A DNA stretch of 64,000 nucleotides from Caenorhabditis elegans (GCF_000002985.6 NC_003283.11:20337501-20401500); one strand, 5' to 3'. Counted from the first letter of the stretch, positions 32,664 through 43,168 are shown. The notes: generated from the sequence alone by a model not told the origin. Numbers and translations are program-made.

Positions 32664-33178
32664 GGGTTCGGGTGATTATTATAAAGGCACCGAAAAGTTG
32701 TATTACCGGTACAGAGAGTGTAGATAGTTAGAGAGTGACAGACATTCGTGGCCCAATGGGGCGGGGCGCGCGGAAGAGACGATTTGTGTCGATTTACGAG
32801 ATTTACGAAAATGATGACAACGAGGAAAATTTCGTAAATCGACACAAATCGTCTCTTCCGCGCGCCCCGCCCCATTGGGTCCCGGATGTCTGTCACTCTC
32901 TAACTATCTACACTCTCTGTACCGGTAATAGTGGAAGACCGATGGCTGTGAAAATGTGCAAAATATTCGCGTAGAAATCGTCAGAGGAAAGAAAATCGGT
33001 GTCTGAGGGGCACATGGCAATAAAGCTGGGAATGATTTTGTTATTATGAGATTAGGTTCGTTTTTCAGCTGCTGGGCTTTATTATTGTGATTTTTGACAC
33101 TTCCTTCTTGATTGTGAACGGAAATTGCGGAAAAATCTCAGTTGTTGCCACATTTTGGAAGTCGTCGATCAAAAAAAT
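32664..33178 (-). pseudogene. Right copy of srh 5' end, split by a MITE
   Basis: It duplicates 31630-31915 with few substitutions (for example GACGGGCACATGG became GAGGGGCACATGG next to the start codon). It carries only the beginning of srh exon 1 and is cut by the element at 32703-32928, so no product is expected. The upstream part continues to AAAAAAATG near 33178, where similarity stops. Confidence 0.85.
32703..32928. mobile_element. 226-bp foldback MITE with TA target duplication
   Basis: About 97-bp inverted repeats start TTACCGGTACAGAGAGTGTA and end with its complement. A short centre holds GATTTACGA copies. TA flanks both sides (32701-32702 and 32929-32930). The uninterrupted sibling sequence at 31663-31685 shows the empty site with a single TA, which proves insertion and fixes the ends exactly. 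TA duplication fits the Tc1/mariner superfamily. It has no coding capacity; mirrored 79- and 91-aa frames are arm translations. Confidence 0.95.
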
Positions 33179-33359
33179 GTCCTAGGAATTGAAAATTTCC
33201 CTACTGGCTCTTTTCCACCTTTAAAGCAATTTCTTGATCTCATTACATTAACTCTAAATAATTTTGTTCTTGTGCAATTTGTATTTCTTGTGCGATCTGT
33301 TCCTTTTCTGTTAATATTTTCAGCTGATCTGTGCAAAATCACAATTAAAACACAATTCT

Positions 33360-35000
33360 AAAATTGTTGACAAATTCTTGACCGGTCGCAGTCTGGAATT
33401 AGCATCTTATCAAGTCCACAAAACATGCCACTTCGCAAATAATCCTCAACTGCTGAATTGCATTTTTCCCAAAATGTTGCGGAATTAATTATCAGCAAAA
33501 ATTATGACCAATACTGAGCTGTTCCCGATTCTTGACAAGTCGATTGTATTAAAAAGTTTACGGCAAAAGACAAGTAGTCCTTGTCCATCTGGGAATATAT
33601 AGCTAGTTTCATCAAAATTAAAAACGAGCAATTGTTACTGAAACTCACGCTAATTGTAAGACTTATCCGATGGTAAATTTTTGGCATTCAGCATTAAACA
33701 ATTGCAGAGAGCAGGTTGTTTATTTGACTTTTAAAAAGGTAATATGTATTATTGGGAGTCAAAAAACTTTGGCGGCTAGCTGGAAGAGCTTTCTTTTTAA
33801 AATACTGTTTCAGTCCCATATGTGTTCATGCAGTAGTAAGACGTTTGGAATCCAAACTTTGGATAAGAAATGCCATTATTGATTGTTATAGATTTTTTTG
33901 TTAAAAATGCAAAGTTTGTTTAAAATTGAGTTTGTTCAGTTTGTTCAGTTTTGTTATCGATTTCATGGCTCGCCGTCTAGAGTTGAATTCTTATCAGGTC
34001 CTGAAAGTATGTTGATAATCAAAAACTGCAGATTTGTATTTTTTCTAAATTGTTGCGTAATATTTAGCTCACGATTATTTCTTACGAACGAAAATTCGAA
34101 AATTCACAATTGCAGAAGTTTCACGTACCTCTAAGGAAGTGAAAAAATGCACTGAAACTATTTCAGATCAAATTTTTTCTAGCCCCTTTGGCGATAAAAT
34201 TTATTAAGTGACTTAGAGGGTCCTGTTTCAAATAAAATAGATTTTATCTAAAAAAAATCTATATGTGTGCTAACATACTCTCTTTGTTTCAATTTTCATG
34301 GGAAAATCTAGTAGTTTTGTTTCTCTGTCTGAAACATCTGAACCATCTGAAGGGCTAAAACACACCCCGGCTGTAATTGGATTCTTATCAGGTTCACAAA
34401 TCATACCATATTGCAACTGTGCTAAGTATGACAATTCACATCAACTGCTGAATTGCATCTTTCTCAAAATGTTGCGGAATCGTTTTGGGTTATCTTTAAA
34501 GTTTACGGAAAAAAGCCAAAATTCTTTGAAAAAATGGGTTTTTGGATTATCTGGTTCCTGTATTAACAAAATAAGTATTCAGGCTAATAATAATTGCGTC
34601 AAAGTACCAAAAATGCGAAAAACTTTCATGTTGTCTGGTACTATATAACAGTTGGATTTCGACATTACTCGGAGGCTCTGAATAAAAATTGATTTCAATA
34701 ATATATTCTCAAAATGTTTTGCGCAATTTTAACCAGCCTAACAAAAAGTTTTTTTTTTCACCATAGGTTTCATTTTAAGCATCAGATTTGAGTCGTCTGG
34801 AATTCAATCCTTATCAGGTCCATAAACGTACCTCTTTGAAAATACATTAAGTATGATGATAATCAACAACTGCTGAATTGCAGTTTTGTCAAAATGTCGC
34901 GGATGTGTTATCAATAAAGTTCACGGTTATCAATGAGACCGTTCCTAAAATTGTGGCAGGAATTTCCTGTGAACAGATTTTGCAAGCTCAAAAATTAAAG
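33360..35000 (-). pseudogene. Four decayed copies of a short cysteine-containing coding unit
   Basis: On the minus strand a unit of about 130-150 bp recurs at roughly 33395-33500, 33985-34060, 34378-34500 and 34800-34920. It shares CCGCAACATTTTG..AAA.TGCAATTCAGCAGTTG and, after a gap, GGACCTGATAAG. The best copy (33490 to 33363) encodes SATFWEKCNSAVEDYL followed by FCGLDKMLIPDCDRSRICQQ and a stop. The spacing of Cys recalls secreted nematode DUF19 (T20D4.11-like) proteins, but this is a weak match. The others carry stops and shifts. A possible signal peptide (MKVFRIFGTLTQLLLA) precedes copy three. I read this as a dead local gene cluster. Confidence 0.4.
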
Positions 35001-35239
35001 GACTAGACTTTTAAATTTCTATGTATTTGAACGGAACGAGAGAAGGAGATGATTACAAATGTTCATAATACAAAATGCCATTTATTGATGAAGATATGTT
35101 TTTAAGTGAATATAATAGGTTCACTCACGGGCTCTTCTCTTGCAGCTTGCAAACAAAAAAATTATCTCGTGAGGCATGGAATTTTCAATGAGCCGGCTAA
35201 ATCGGAATTTGAAAAGATCTCCCAAAATTAAACCGCAGT

Positions 35240-35900
35240 TTTCTAACTCCAAAATTAACCATTTTAGAGGAGTTTCAAAATTGTGAATTTTTACAATAAA
35301 TTGCCCAATTTTGTCACTTTTTAATACTTTTTGATGGGTTAAACCTAGATTTTCTGAATTCTGCATATACAGTGGTATTTTTTTCAAATGGTACAAAATT
35401 TTAATAATTGAAACAGGACAATTTTTAAGTGTTTGGAAATCAGTTTTGAATCCTCTAACTTTAAAATTAGCCGTTTTAGAGGAGCTTCAAAATTGTGAAT
35501 TTTTACAATTTTCACACAAATTGCCCATTTTTCCCACTTTTTAATACTTTTTGATGGGTTAAACTTAGATTTTCTAAACTCTCCATATATGAATTACCCG
35601 TTTTCAACAAACTTAGACAACTTTTTAATTTTTCCAAATTTTTTAAAGCCATCTAATGGCTGTCCTTTTTTTTGGGCAAAAAAATATATTTTTTTTGAAA
35701 TTGTACAATACTGTTATAATAATTGGAAAAGAACAATTTTTTAGTAATTGGAGATGAATTTTAAGTCCTCTAACTTTAAAAATAACCGTTTTAGAGGAGT
35801 TTCGAAATTGTGAAGTTTTACAATAAATTGCAAAACCTTGCCACTTTTTAATATTTTCATCTCAGTCTCTTTTAAAAGAACACCATTTTCAAAAAAATGT
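35240..35900. repeat. Three tandem units of the GAGGAGTTTCAAAATTGTGAA family
   Basis: Units start near 35265, 35475 and 35785 with 'ccgttttagaggagtttc.aaattgtgaa' and share 'ttgcccaattttg.cactttttaatactttttgatgggttaaa'. The same unit is found in intron 1 of the srh gene at 30600-31050. Confidence 0.7.
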
Positions 35901-36014
35901 CGCTATATCTCCCCACAGGTCTGTGTCACTTCCTAGGAGACATGTATCCTGGGAAGTAAGCGATTACTATTCATTTGGCAGAAAGGCAGTTGAGAGCGAA
36001 AGAGGCGAGACCGT

Positions 36015-36185
36015 GACGTCACTGAGCAACCGTTCAGTAGCTAGGCTAAATGACGCCCTTTCATAATAACATATTATAAAGAGAGGAAAAGGGCACATTA
36101 AACATGGGAAGACTGTAGATCAGCGGCAGGCAAACGATGTAGATCGAACTATAGATGAACATATTTGTGAAGCAGTTAGCTCACG
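36015..36185. repeat. Half-copy of palindrome family seen at 21.3 kb
   Basis: It shares CACTGAGCAACCGTTCAGTAGC, GGGAAGACTGTAGATC, CGGCAGGCAAACGATGTAGATCGAACTATAGATGAAC-type words with 21540-21655 and 26795-26985, at lower identity. Confidence 0.5.
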
Positions 36186-36389
36186 TTACACAATATTTAT
36201 TTCCAGTTCTTGACGAGACCCAACATTTTCCACAATGCTGATCACTGTCGATGCACCATGATCTAAATTGAGAAAGCAGCTTATATCTCAGAGTCTAATT
36301 ACGTTCAGAAGCTAACTAACAAGGAAAGTATTTTAGCTTAATCACTGAAATCTTGGTCATTTGAAAGAAGACCTTCAAAATAGGCACCT

Positions 36390-36850
36390 GCAAAAAATTT
36401 TTGCGGCGGAGGAGTACTTTGAACTGGATAAAAGTCGATCTGAAATAGCTATCAATGCATTTTTTCACTACTCTAAAGGTCCGTAAAATTGCTCCAAATG
36501 ATAATTTTTAATTTTATTTTATGATTTTTTTAAAGTTTTTTCGAGGTAGAAAAGTATTTTGGATGCTTTTTTGAAATTTTTATTTTTTTTTTTGGAAAAA
36601 ATCTGAAAAATCCCATGATGGAGCTGAGCGAAAAACCTTTCAGATTTTTTCAAAGCAATCCAAAAATTCCAAAAAAATTTATAATTGTTAGCCGGCCCGT
36701 AATCATCCTAGAAATCATCAAAAAAACCGAAAAAAATCAGATTTGGAGCCATTTTACGATTCTTGAAAGTTGTGAAAAAATGCACTGAAAAAATTTCAGC
36801 GCGATTTTTATCCAGTTCAAAGTGTTCCTCTGCAGCTAAATTTTGTTTTC
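36390..36850. repeat. Foldback element A, second full copy
   Basis: Left GGAGGAGTACTTTGAACTGG matches the reverse complement of right CCAGTTCAAAGTGTTCCTC. Inner arms share CATTTTTTCACTACTCTAAAGGTCCGTAAAATTG with its mirrored form near 36750-36790. It is related to 24246-24893. Confidence 0.75.
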
Positions 36851-38039
36851 TGTATTCTATTTAGAAAGTCGAAAGTCCGGGATTAAGTTGGAATCCAAGG
36901 CTAGAACAAATATTGTGAATAAGGAAGTAATGCACATCTTTATGATATCAAATCCTTTTCTAGCCTCCGTTTGATCAAAATACCAACTATGTGTAAATCT
37001 TACGCCCGAGCAAAACTCAAACTATAGCAGTCTATGTGCAAAATGATAAAGCATAATACTAATACTAAAACTCTGAATTCTGAAAATCCCGCGGCCAAAG
37101 GCCAAGTCACGCATTACATGATTCCGTTGTAGCTGATTAAAATTTGCAGTATCATCGGTTTGTCGGCAGTTTGTTGTAAACATTGGGGCGGGGGGAGTGC
37201 ATACTATATAAACCACGGGTTCGATAAGGGTTTTTTGTGTTTTAATCTGACAAAAAGGTCACTTTTTTGGGCGGATTAGTGTCGAAGATTAGTGATTTTG
37301 TATCTTTTTTTGGCTCGTTTTGAGACGTCGAAGAATTTAGTTTGACTGGAATTTTGGAATTTTCAGAAAATTCAACGATCATATTTGCTATGAATTTTCT
37401 GAAACTTTCCGAAGCTTTATAAATAATTCTATACAAATTTAGAATTATCTGATAGTACAGTTTCGGAAATTTCTGAAATTTTCCAAAAAAAAACTCGGTT
37501 AACTTCTGACCTCGTTTTCAACTTTCTGAGACTTTTTCAAAAGTTTCAGCATCTTTGAACGTTGTTAAAATTTTTGAATTAATAGTGATATTAATTTTGA
37601 TTTTAATATGTTAATATAAATATTATAATAGCAATTTGTATGAAAAAGTTTTTATGAAATTTCAAAAAGTCTAAAAAAGCTTGTTCCCGGAAAATTTTAG
37701 CTATTGAAAAAGTTGGAGTTTTTTCTCGAATTTTCTAAAAATGTTCTGAATTTTTTTTGAACACTTTTCTAAAAATTCCTAAATTTTGAACATTTCAAAA
37801 AAAAAATGAAAAAAAAAACAGAACTTTTCCGAATTGTCTGAAATTTTTGGAAAATTGTGTAATATTTTCTGGAATGTTTTTTAGAAACTTTTTTTTGAAT
37901 CATGGAACATTTTGACAACTTTGACTTCAAGAAATTGTTTTAATTCTTTGAAGCTCACTGGAATTTTTTTCAATTTTAAGGCTTTCCTACAATGCTCTAG
38001 GATCTTCTGAAATTTTTGAAATTGTCTAATTTTCCAGCA

Positions 38040-38709
38040 ATGAAGCAAATATTCTTGGTAATCCTTGCTGCCTGCCTCCTCGCAATAATCTTGGCGTCGC
38101 CAACTGGAAAACACCACAAAATGGATGAGAACGCGTTTGGAATCAATAATCGTCACTGCCAACGCGCACTAAAGGTCTATTCATTTGCCATCTGTGGAGC
38201 AATATGTCAGAACTATGAAAGTAAGCTACTGTCTACTTTTTTTTAGTATGGTTTGATTTACCCCTTTACGGTTTTCAATATCGGCAATTCCGGCAGTTAC
38301 CGGTATTCAAAATTTCCGGCAATCGGCAATTTCGGCAATTGCCGGTTTTCAAAACTTCCGGAAATCGGCAATTTCGGCAATTGCCGGTTTTGTGAATTGC
38401 AGGAAATTTGATTGCCAATCGGCAATTGTCGTGATTATTACCCAACAATTATCTGGAAAAAACAGCCGCTAAAATAAAAAAAAATTAATCGGAATTTTTC
38501 TGTTTTCAAAAAAAATTGCTCGGTAAGATTTGCTTGAAGAACCCGCTGATTAAAAACTTTTATTAAGTGTAATTTCTTACACTAATTTAAGTCCAAATTT
38601 TCCAGAGATTCTCATGGAAGGATGTGGCTCAACGGTGATGCTCACCATGCAACGCACAAAACTTATCTGCTGCCCAGAGCCAGTTGACTCAGATGAACTA
38701 TTCAATTAA
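38040..38709 (+). CDS. Insulin-like peptide, type alpha, 94 aa
   Basis: Exons 38040-38220 and 38606-38709 (285 nt). TTTTCCAG ends two bases before the ATG, a likely trans-splice site. Signal peptide MKQIFLVILAACLLAIILAS. A short pro-region precedes the B-chain-like stretch HCQRALKVYSFAICGAIC (three Cys). The A-chain-like stretch has one Cys in EGCGS and a final CC in LICCPE. The second Cys of the canonical A-chain CC and the next Cys are replaced by Gly and Met, so the intra-A-chain bond is absent while an extra B-A pair is present. That is the pattern described for C. elegans type-alpha insulins. There is no evident C-peptide. It would be secreted and act as a ligand of the DAF-2 type receptor. 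AATAAA at 38781-38786. The intron holds a short GCCGG array. Confidence 0.85.
38265..38440. repeat. Short GCCGG/CGGCAATT array in insulin intron
   Basis: Three to four units of 'TTCCGGCAATCGGCAATTTCGGCAATTGCCGG' character, the same family as the long arrays elsewhere in the window. Confidence 0.8.
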
Positions 38710-38789
38710 TAATTTAAGTTAATCTTTTCTGTTGCGTTTATTGCTACCTCTTGTTAACTTCCTGTTGAAAAATAGTATAGAATAAAGTG

Positions 38790-39627
38790 AAATCTGTTGA
38801 ACTTTTAAGGTTTCTAAAATTTGATTATTTTTTAAAAGTAAAGTTCACTGAGCATTCAGGCATTTACAGAGAATAATTATTTTGATAACTTGAAAAAAGT
38901 TAGCTTTGCAAACATATTCCAATAATGCAGGTAATTTATGTGTTGTTTTGTAATTGGGTTCTTTATATTGCAATGAGTTTTTTTCAGCTGCTGATGTTTT
39001 TAGCATTATTTTTTTTCAATTTCTACTTTCGAAAAATGTAAGGTTTGAAGTACTATTTACATTGAATTGGATAGTTTTTTTTTTAAATTAACACTTTAAA
39101 CATTGACCGATTTTTCAAAATTATCACAAAAATTTTGGAGATTTTTGGAAAAACAATTTATCAGCATATGTAATGTTCATATGAAAAAATTGCAATCTAA
39201 TTAAACTATAGAACTAGTATCGGCAAATTGCCGTAATTAAACATTTCCGGCAAATCGGCAAATTGCCGAAATTGGAAATTTCCGGCAAATCGGCAAATGG
39301 ACAAATTGCCGGAATCGGTAATTTTCGGCAAATCGACAAACCTGCAGATATTTATATTGAAAAAAAAATTTGCCGACCGGCTTTAGAAAAATGAAAAAAA
39401 TATATATTTGAATAAATCTAATTAGCACGCAATTAAAATATTAAAAAACAATTTTTTTGGCCGATTTTCAAAATTAAGATAAATTTCGAACTTTCTGGCT
39501 GAAAACAATTTTTTTTGAAAAATAAAAACAGATTTTTAATTGTTATTCTAAGAACCTTAGTCATTTTTGAGCAGCTGCTTTTTAGGAACCTTTCGCATAA
39601 CAATATAGATTTTTTTCACTTTTAATT
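38790..39627. other. Spacer with a short CCGGCAAATCGGCAAATTGCC array
   Basis: No gene. An array of CCGGCAAATCGG units lies at 39215-39380; the rest is AT-rich. The last 40 bases before 39628 form the presumed srh promoter. Confidence 0.55.
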
Positions 39628-39979
39628 ATGACCAATTCATTTTTCCAACAGCTTTTCAACCAAATGTGCTCTCAAGGCTTCTTCTCCTCCGATGAGTTTT
39701 TCGCTGGGCTTCTGCATATTCTCACCGCAATAGGAGTTCCCATCCACCTTTTCGGTGCTTATATGATTTTAACAAAGACGCCTCAAAAAATGCAGTCTGT
39801 CAAATCAAATATGCTACTTCTTCACTGTGCCGGAGCATTTTTGGATGTTTGGTTCACTTTTATCGCTATCCCGGTGATCACAATTCCAGGGTGTTCTGGG
39901 TATTTTCTGGGAGTTACCGTATCGTTGGGAATTCCTACAGTGGTTCAATCGTATTTGTGCATCTCTTTTACTGGAGGTA

Positions 39980-40440
39980 GGTTGTAGGCCTGTCAGGTCC
40001 CTTTGGAGACCTGCTAGGTCTCGCTGGAGTCCCTATCGGGACTCCTGGAGGCTATGCTAGATCCTGCTGGAGACCCTGTTAGATGTCGGTGGAGACATTG
40101 ATAGGTGTCACAGGATACCCTGCCAGGTGTCGTTGGAGACTCTGCAAGGTCCTGCTCGAGACCCTTCCAGGTCCTTCTGAAGCTGAAGGCCCTGCTAGGT
40201 CTCGCTGGAGACCCTGCTAGCAGGGCTGGGACCAAAAAAAATTTTTGAACCAAAAAACAAAAAACAAAACATTGAAGTTTTTGAGAAACCAAAAAAACCA
40301 AAAAACAAAAAAATTGAAATTTTCGAAAAACCAAAAAAACCAAAAAATCGATTTTTCGTCAAAATACCAAAAAACCAAAAAATTCCCAGCCCTGCCTGCT
40401 AGGTCCTGCTAGAGACCCTACTAGGTCTCGCTGGAGTCCA
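39980..40440 (+). repeat. GGTCTCGCTGGAGACCCTGCTA minisatellite
   Basis: Units of about 21-33 bp built on 'ctgctaggtc(ct/tc)gctggagaccc' run through intron 1 of the srh pseudogene. They are interrupted by the hAT-like element at 40221-40394. Composition is GC-rich compared with the rest of the intron. The 109-aa minus frame here is a repeat translation. Confidence 0.85.
40221..40394. mobile_element. 174-bp hAT-like MITE with 8-bp target duplication
   Basis: Ends are CAGGGCTGGGA and TCCCAGCCCTG. The 8-mer CCTGCTAG flanks both sides (40213-40220 and 40395-40402). CAGGG-type termini and 8-bp duplications are hallmarks of hAT elements. The interior is A-rich (AACCAAAAAACC words) and non-coding. 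The target lies inside the minisatellite, whose unit itself contains CCTGCTAG, so part of the duplication match could be chance. Confidence 0.75.
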
Positions 40441-41910
40441 TCTTACACGTAGTTAGACCATCTTACACCTAGTTATGACCTGCAACTTCCGAATCCAGTG
40501 CAATTGTTTTTTCTTCAGCGCTAGCCGTCACGGTTCTGTTATTTTTCGAGGACCGATACAATAGACTTGTGAAAAATGGAAAAGTTAATTGGAAACGACC
40601 GATTTATGTGATGATGCACTACACCTTTGCGATAGTTTTTCCTATTCCAGGGTACTTGAATATTCCAGAGCAAGTGTCGGCAAAAGTTGTGCACAAGCAG
40701 GTCAGTTAATGGTTAACTGAGTATAGCTTAAACAAAAAAAATTTCCAGAACATCCCCTGTATCCCGAGTGACGTCATCAATCGCCCGGATTATTTCGTTC
40801 TTACTATCTCAGACAAAACGATTATCTATTGTATTTTTTCAGTTACGATTCTTGTTTTATCTCAAGGTTTTTTCTTCACTGGGTGCATCTTTTGGCACCT
40901 CTTCCATATTAACCCAGTCTCCCAGAACACTGTCCGTCTCCAGAAGCAGTTCTTTTTGGCGTTATGCATTCAAATAATGGCCCCGCTGATTTTGTTGTCG
41001 ATCCCAGTGTTTTATATCGTTTTTGCTATCCATTTTGATTATTATAATCAAGGTAAGTATTGTATTTTGTTCCTAAACCTTTCTAGAACTTGGAAATTTT
41101 TCGAAATTTTTCGAAGAGGTCTCAAATTATTTAGAATGCCTAAAAATTTTACATAATTTATTTTGAGTTTCTGAAAGTTTTCCCTAATTATAGTTAAGTT
41201 TTCTAATTTTTCTGGGTCTTCTTTGACGTTTTGAAATTTTTTGGACTACTCTAAAATTTTCTGAAATGTTTTGAGATTCTATCGAACCTCCAAGATTTTT
41301 CGGCATTTTCAAAAATCATTTTCTGAATTTTTCCGAAATTTTCTGTTACGTTCACAAACGTTTTGAACTTTTCTAGAATTTTCTGGAATGTTTTCAAATT
41401 TCTGTAATTTTTTGGAACTCTCTGGAATTTCCAGGATTTTTCGGAATTTTTAAAAAATAATTTCTGAATTTTCCTGAATCTTGTTGGATTTCTCTAGGAT
41501 TTTCCAGAATTTTCTGATTTTTTTTTGACATTTGTAAAATTCTTAGCATTATTTTACAATTTCCAAAATTTTAGTAGACTTTCTAAAATTTTCTGTAACT
41601 TTAAAAATTTTTTGTAAACTTCTAAAATTAAGAAAAAATTCTTGAATTCTCCAGATTCTGAATTTTCTATAAATTTTTGAAATTCCTGGAAGTTCCTTTG
41701 AAAAATTATTTACAAATTCTAAACTTGATTAATTTTTCAGCAGCAACAAACATTGCGCTAGCCACAATTTAGTGTCACGGAATATTTTCGACAGTGATCA
41801 TGCTTGCAGTTCATACACCTTATCGGATTGCAACTTTGGGAATTTTTAAGTCAAAACTGGCAAAAACTACATACAATAGTCAGAATGCTTGGGCTTTTGC
41901 AAAATATTAA

Positions 41911-42830
41911 TGTTTTTTTTTTTCAAAAAACGATTATAATAAATTTGTGCAGATAAATATTGTTGGGAGCAGTACTGAAAGTAAAAGGAATATTTTTAGT
42001 ATTTTGTTTCAGAGCGACTTTTATTTTCAGAACGACTATTAGAAAAATGTAGAAAACTGAAATGAGTTCCAGCAAAATCAGTTTTTTTAACTTTTTGAAA
42101 ATAACGGAAAGCTGAAAAAGATTCCAGCATTTCTAATATATATATTTTTTTAATGCTTAGAATATTATTCTTAGAAAACTCTTGAAAGTTTCAGGAACTT
42201 TCAGGAAAATGGGAAATACGCTAGAAAACTGTAGAGTGTTCTAAAAAAATTTAAAGAGGCAGAAAACTCTAGGAACTTCTAAAAAATTGCAATAATTCAA
42301 GAAAATTCTAAAAAGTTTCAGAAAATTTTAAAATTCTTCAGAAAGTTTCAGAGAGCTCCAGAAAGTTTTAGAAAGTTTCAGAAAGTTGCAAAAAAACTTC
42401 CGAGAATTTTAGAAAATTTCAGAAGGCTTCAAAAACGTCTTAAGAAAATTCTAAGAACTTCTATAAAATTGCAATAGATTTCAGAAAATTCTAGAAAGTT
42501 TCAGAAAATATCAAAATGCTTCAGAAAGTTTCATTAGATTTAAGACTTTTTTTAGAATAATTTCAGAGAGCTTCAGAAAATTTCAGAAAGTTTTAAAAAT
42601 GTGCAAAAATTTTTCGAGAGTTTTAGAAAATTTCAGAAGGCTTCAAACATCTTAAGAAAATTCTAAGAACTTCTTTAAAATTGCAATAGATTTCAGAAAA
42701 TTCTAGAAAGTTTCAGAAGGTTTCAGAACCTTTTATAAAATTTCATGATGCTTCAGAAAATTGTAAAAAGTTTCAGAAAGTTGCAAAAAGTTTCAAAAAA
42801 TTTTCGAGAGTTTCAGAAAATATTAGAAAG
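41911..42830 (+). repeat. TTTCAGAAAGTTTCAG low-complexity array 1
   Basis: After about 42150 the sequence is a degenerate array of 'tttcagaaagttgcaaaaag' and 'ttcagaaaattcta' words, unbroken to about 42860. It is rich in TTTCAG, the nematode 3' splice-site consensus. The 41911-42150 part is AT-rich spacer. No gene. Confidence 0.75.
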
Positions 42831-43160
42831 CTTCAAAAGATTTCAGAACTTTTCAGAAACAACTTCCAAAGTTTCACACGACTTGGGCAACTTTTGGAAT
42901 TTTTCAAAAGTTCCAGATAATGCTATACAATTCCTATTTCCCCACGCACGTTTGTCATCCAACTTTCCATTGAAATACCACCAACCTCCCCGTCGCCTAT
43001 CTGTGTCTCGTGTCTCTCGCTCTCTCTCATTTCTCTGTTTCTCTCGTTCCTCTAGTCCCTCTTCCTCACCGTTCAGACCACAATCGACTTTTTTTTTCTT
43101 ATGACTCTCTGTGTGAGGGTCCTTATTTTCTTCTGACTTTTTTCTAATTTTTATGGATTT
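42830..43160 (+). repeat. Leader-like segment, copy 1
   Basis: It shares order and high identity with 45528-45930. Common blocks are TTTCACACGACTTGGGCAA, CCATTG..A.ACCACC, TGTGTCTCGTGTCT..C.CTCTCTC, CACCGTTCAGACCACAATCG and TTTTTCTAATTTTTATGGATTTT. Here it leads directly into the retropepsin frame. It may be the promoter/leader of a duplicated gene or an LTR-like terminal segment. Confidence 0.7.
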
Positions 43161-43168
43161 TGACGTGG

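Larger units (their letters stand above)
33179..38039. other. Region without an intact gene, repeats and decayed fragments
   Basis: I see no intact gene in this 4.9-kb stretch. It contains decayed minus-strand coding fragments (33360-35000), dispersed GAGGAGTTTCA units (35240-35900), half-copies of palindromic families (34130-34260, 36015-36185), a foldback (36390-36850) and an AT-rich segment up to the insulin gene. A lone terminus of the TTAA family (CCACCTTTAAAGCAATTTC) is at about 33217-33235. Confidence 0.55.
39628..41910 (+). pseudogene. srh receptor with premature stop before TM7
   Basis: Exons 39628-39976, 40519-40700, 40749-41052 and 41741-41910. The protein follows the intact srh at 29980-31753 closely (SSDEFFAGLLHILTAIGVP, ITIPGCSGYFLG, VRLQKQFF, FDYYNQ). 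In the last exon the frame meets TAG at 41770-41772, where the sibling has a Ser codon, and then continues cleanly through TM7 and HTPYR to a TAA at 41908-41910. Product as read is 288 aa and lacks most of TM7; with read-through it would be 334. Splice sites and all other codons look intact, so inactivation is recent, or this is a strain allele or a read-through case. The coding part of the sibling's exon 1 is split here by an extra intron after codon 116, which contains a minisatellite. Confidence 0.85.

Noticed and set aside
32621-32974. Mirrored frames of 79 and 91 aa with a shared RDPMGRGARKRR segment
   Set aside because: Translation of the foldback MITE arms; interrupted by the insertion boundary and absent from the empty site.
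33806-35416. CTGTTTCA words (33806, 34225; reverse at 35409) as type I piRNA promoters
   Set aside because: The 8-mer alone is expected a few times by chance in 64 kb on both strands, and I could not confirm the downstream YRNT spacing or a dense cluster.
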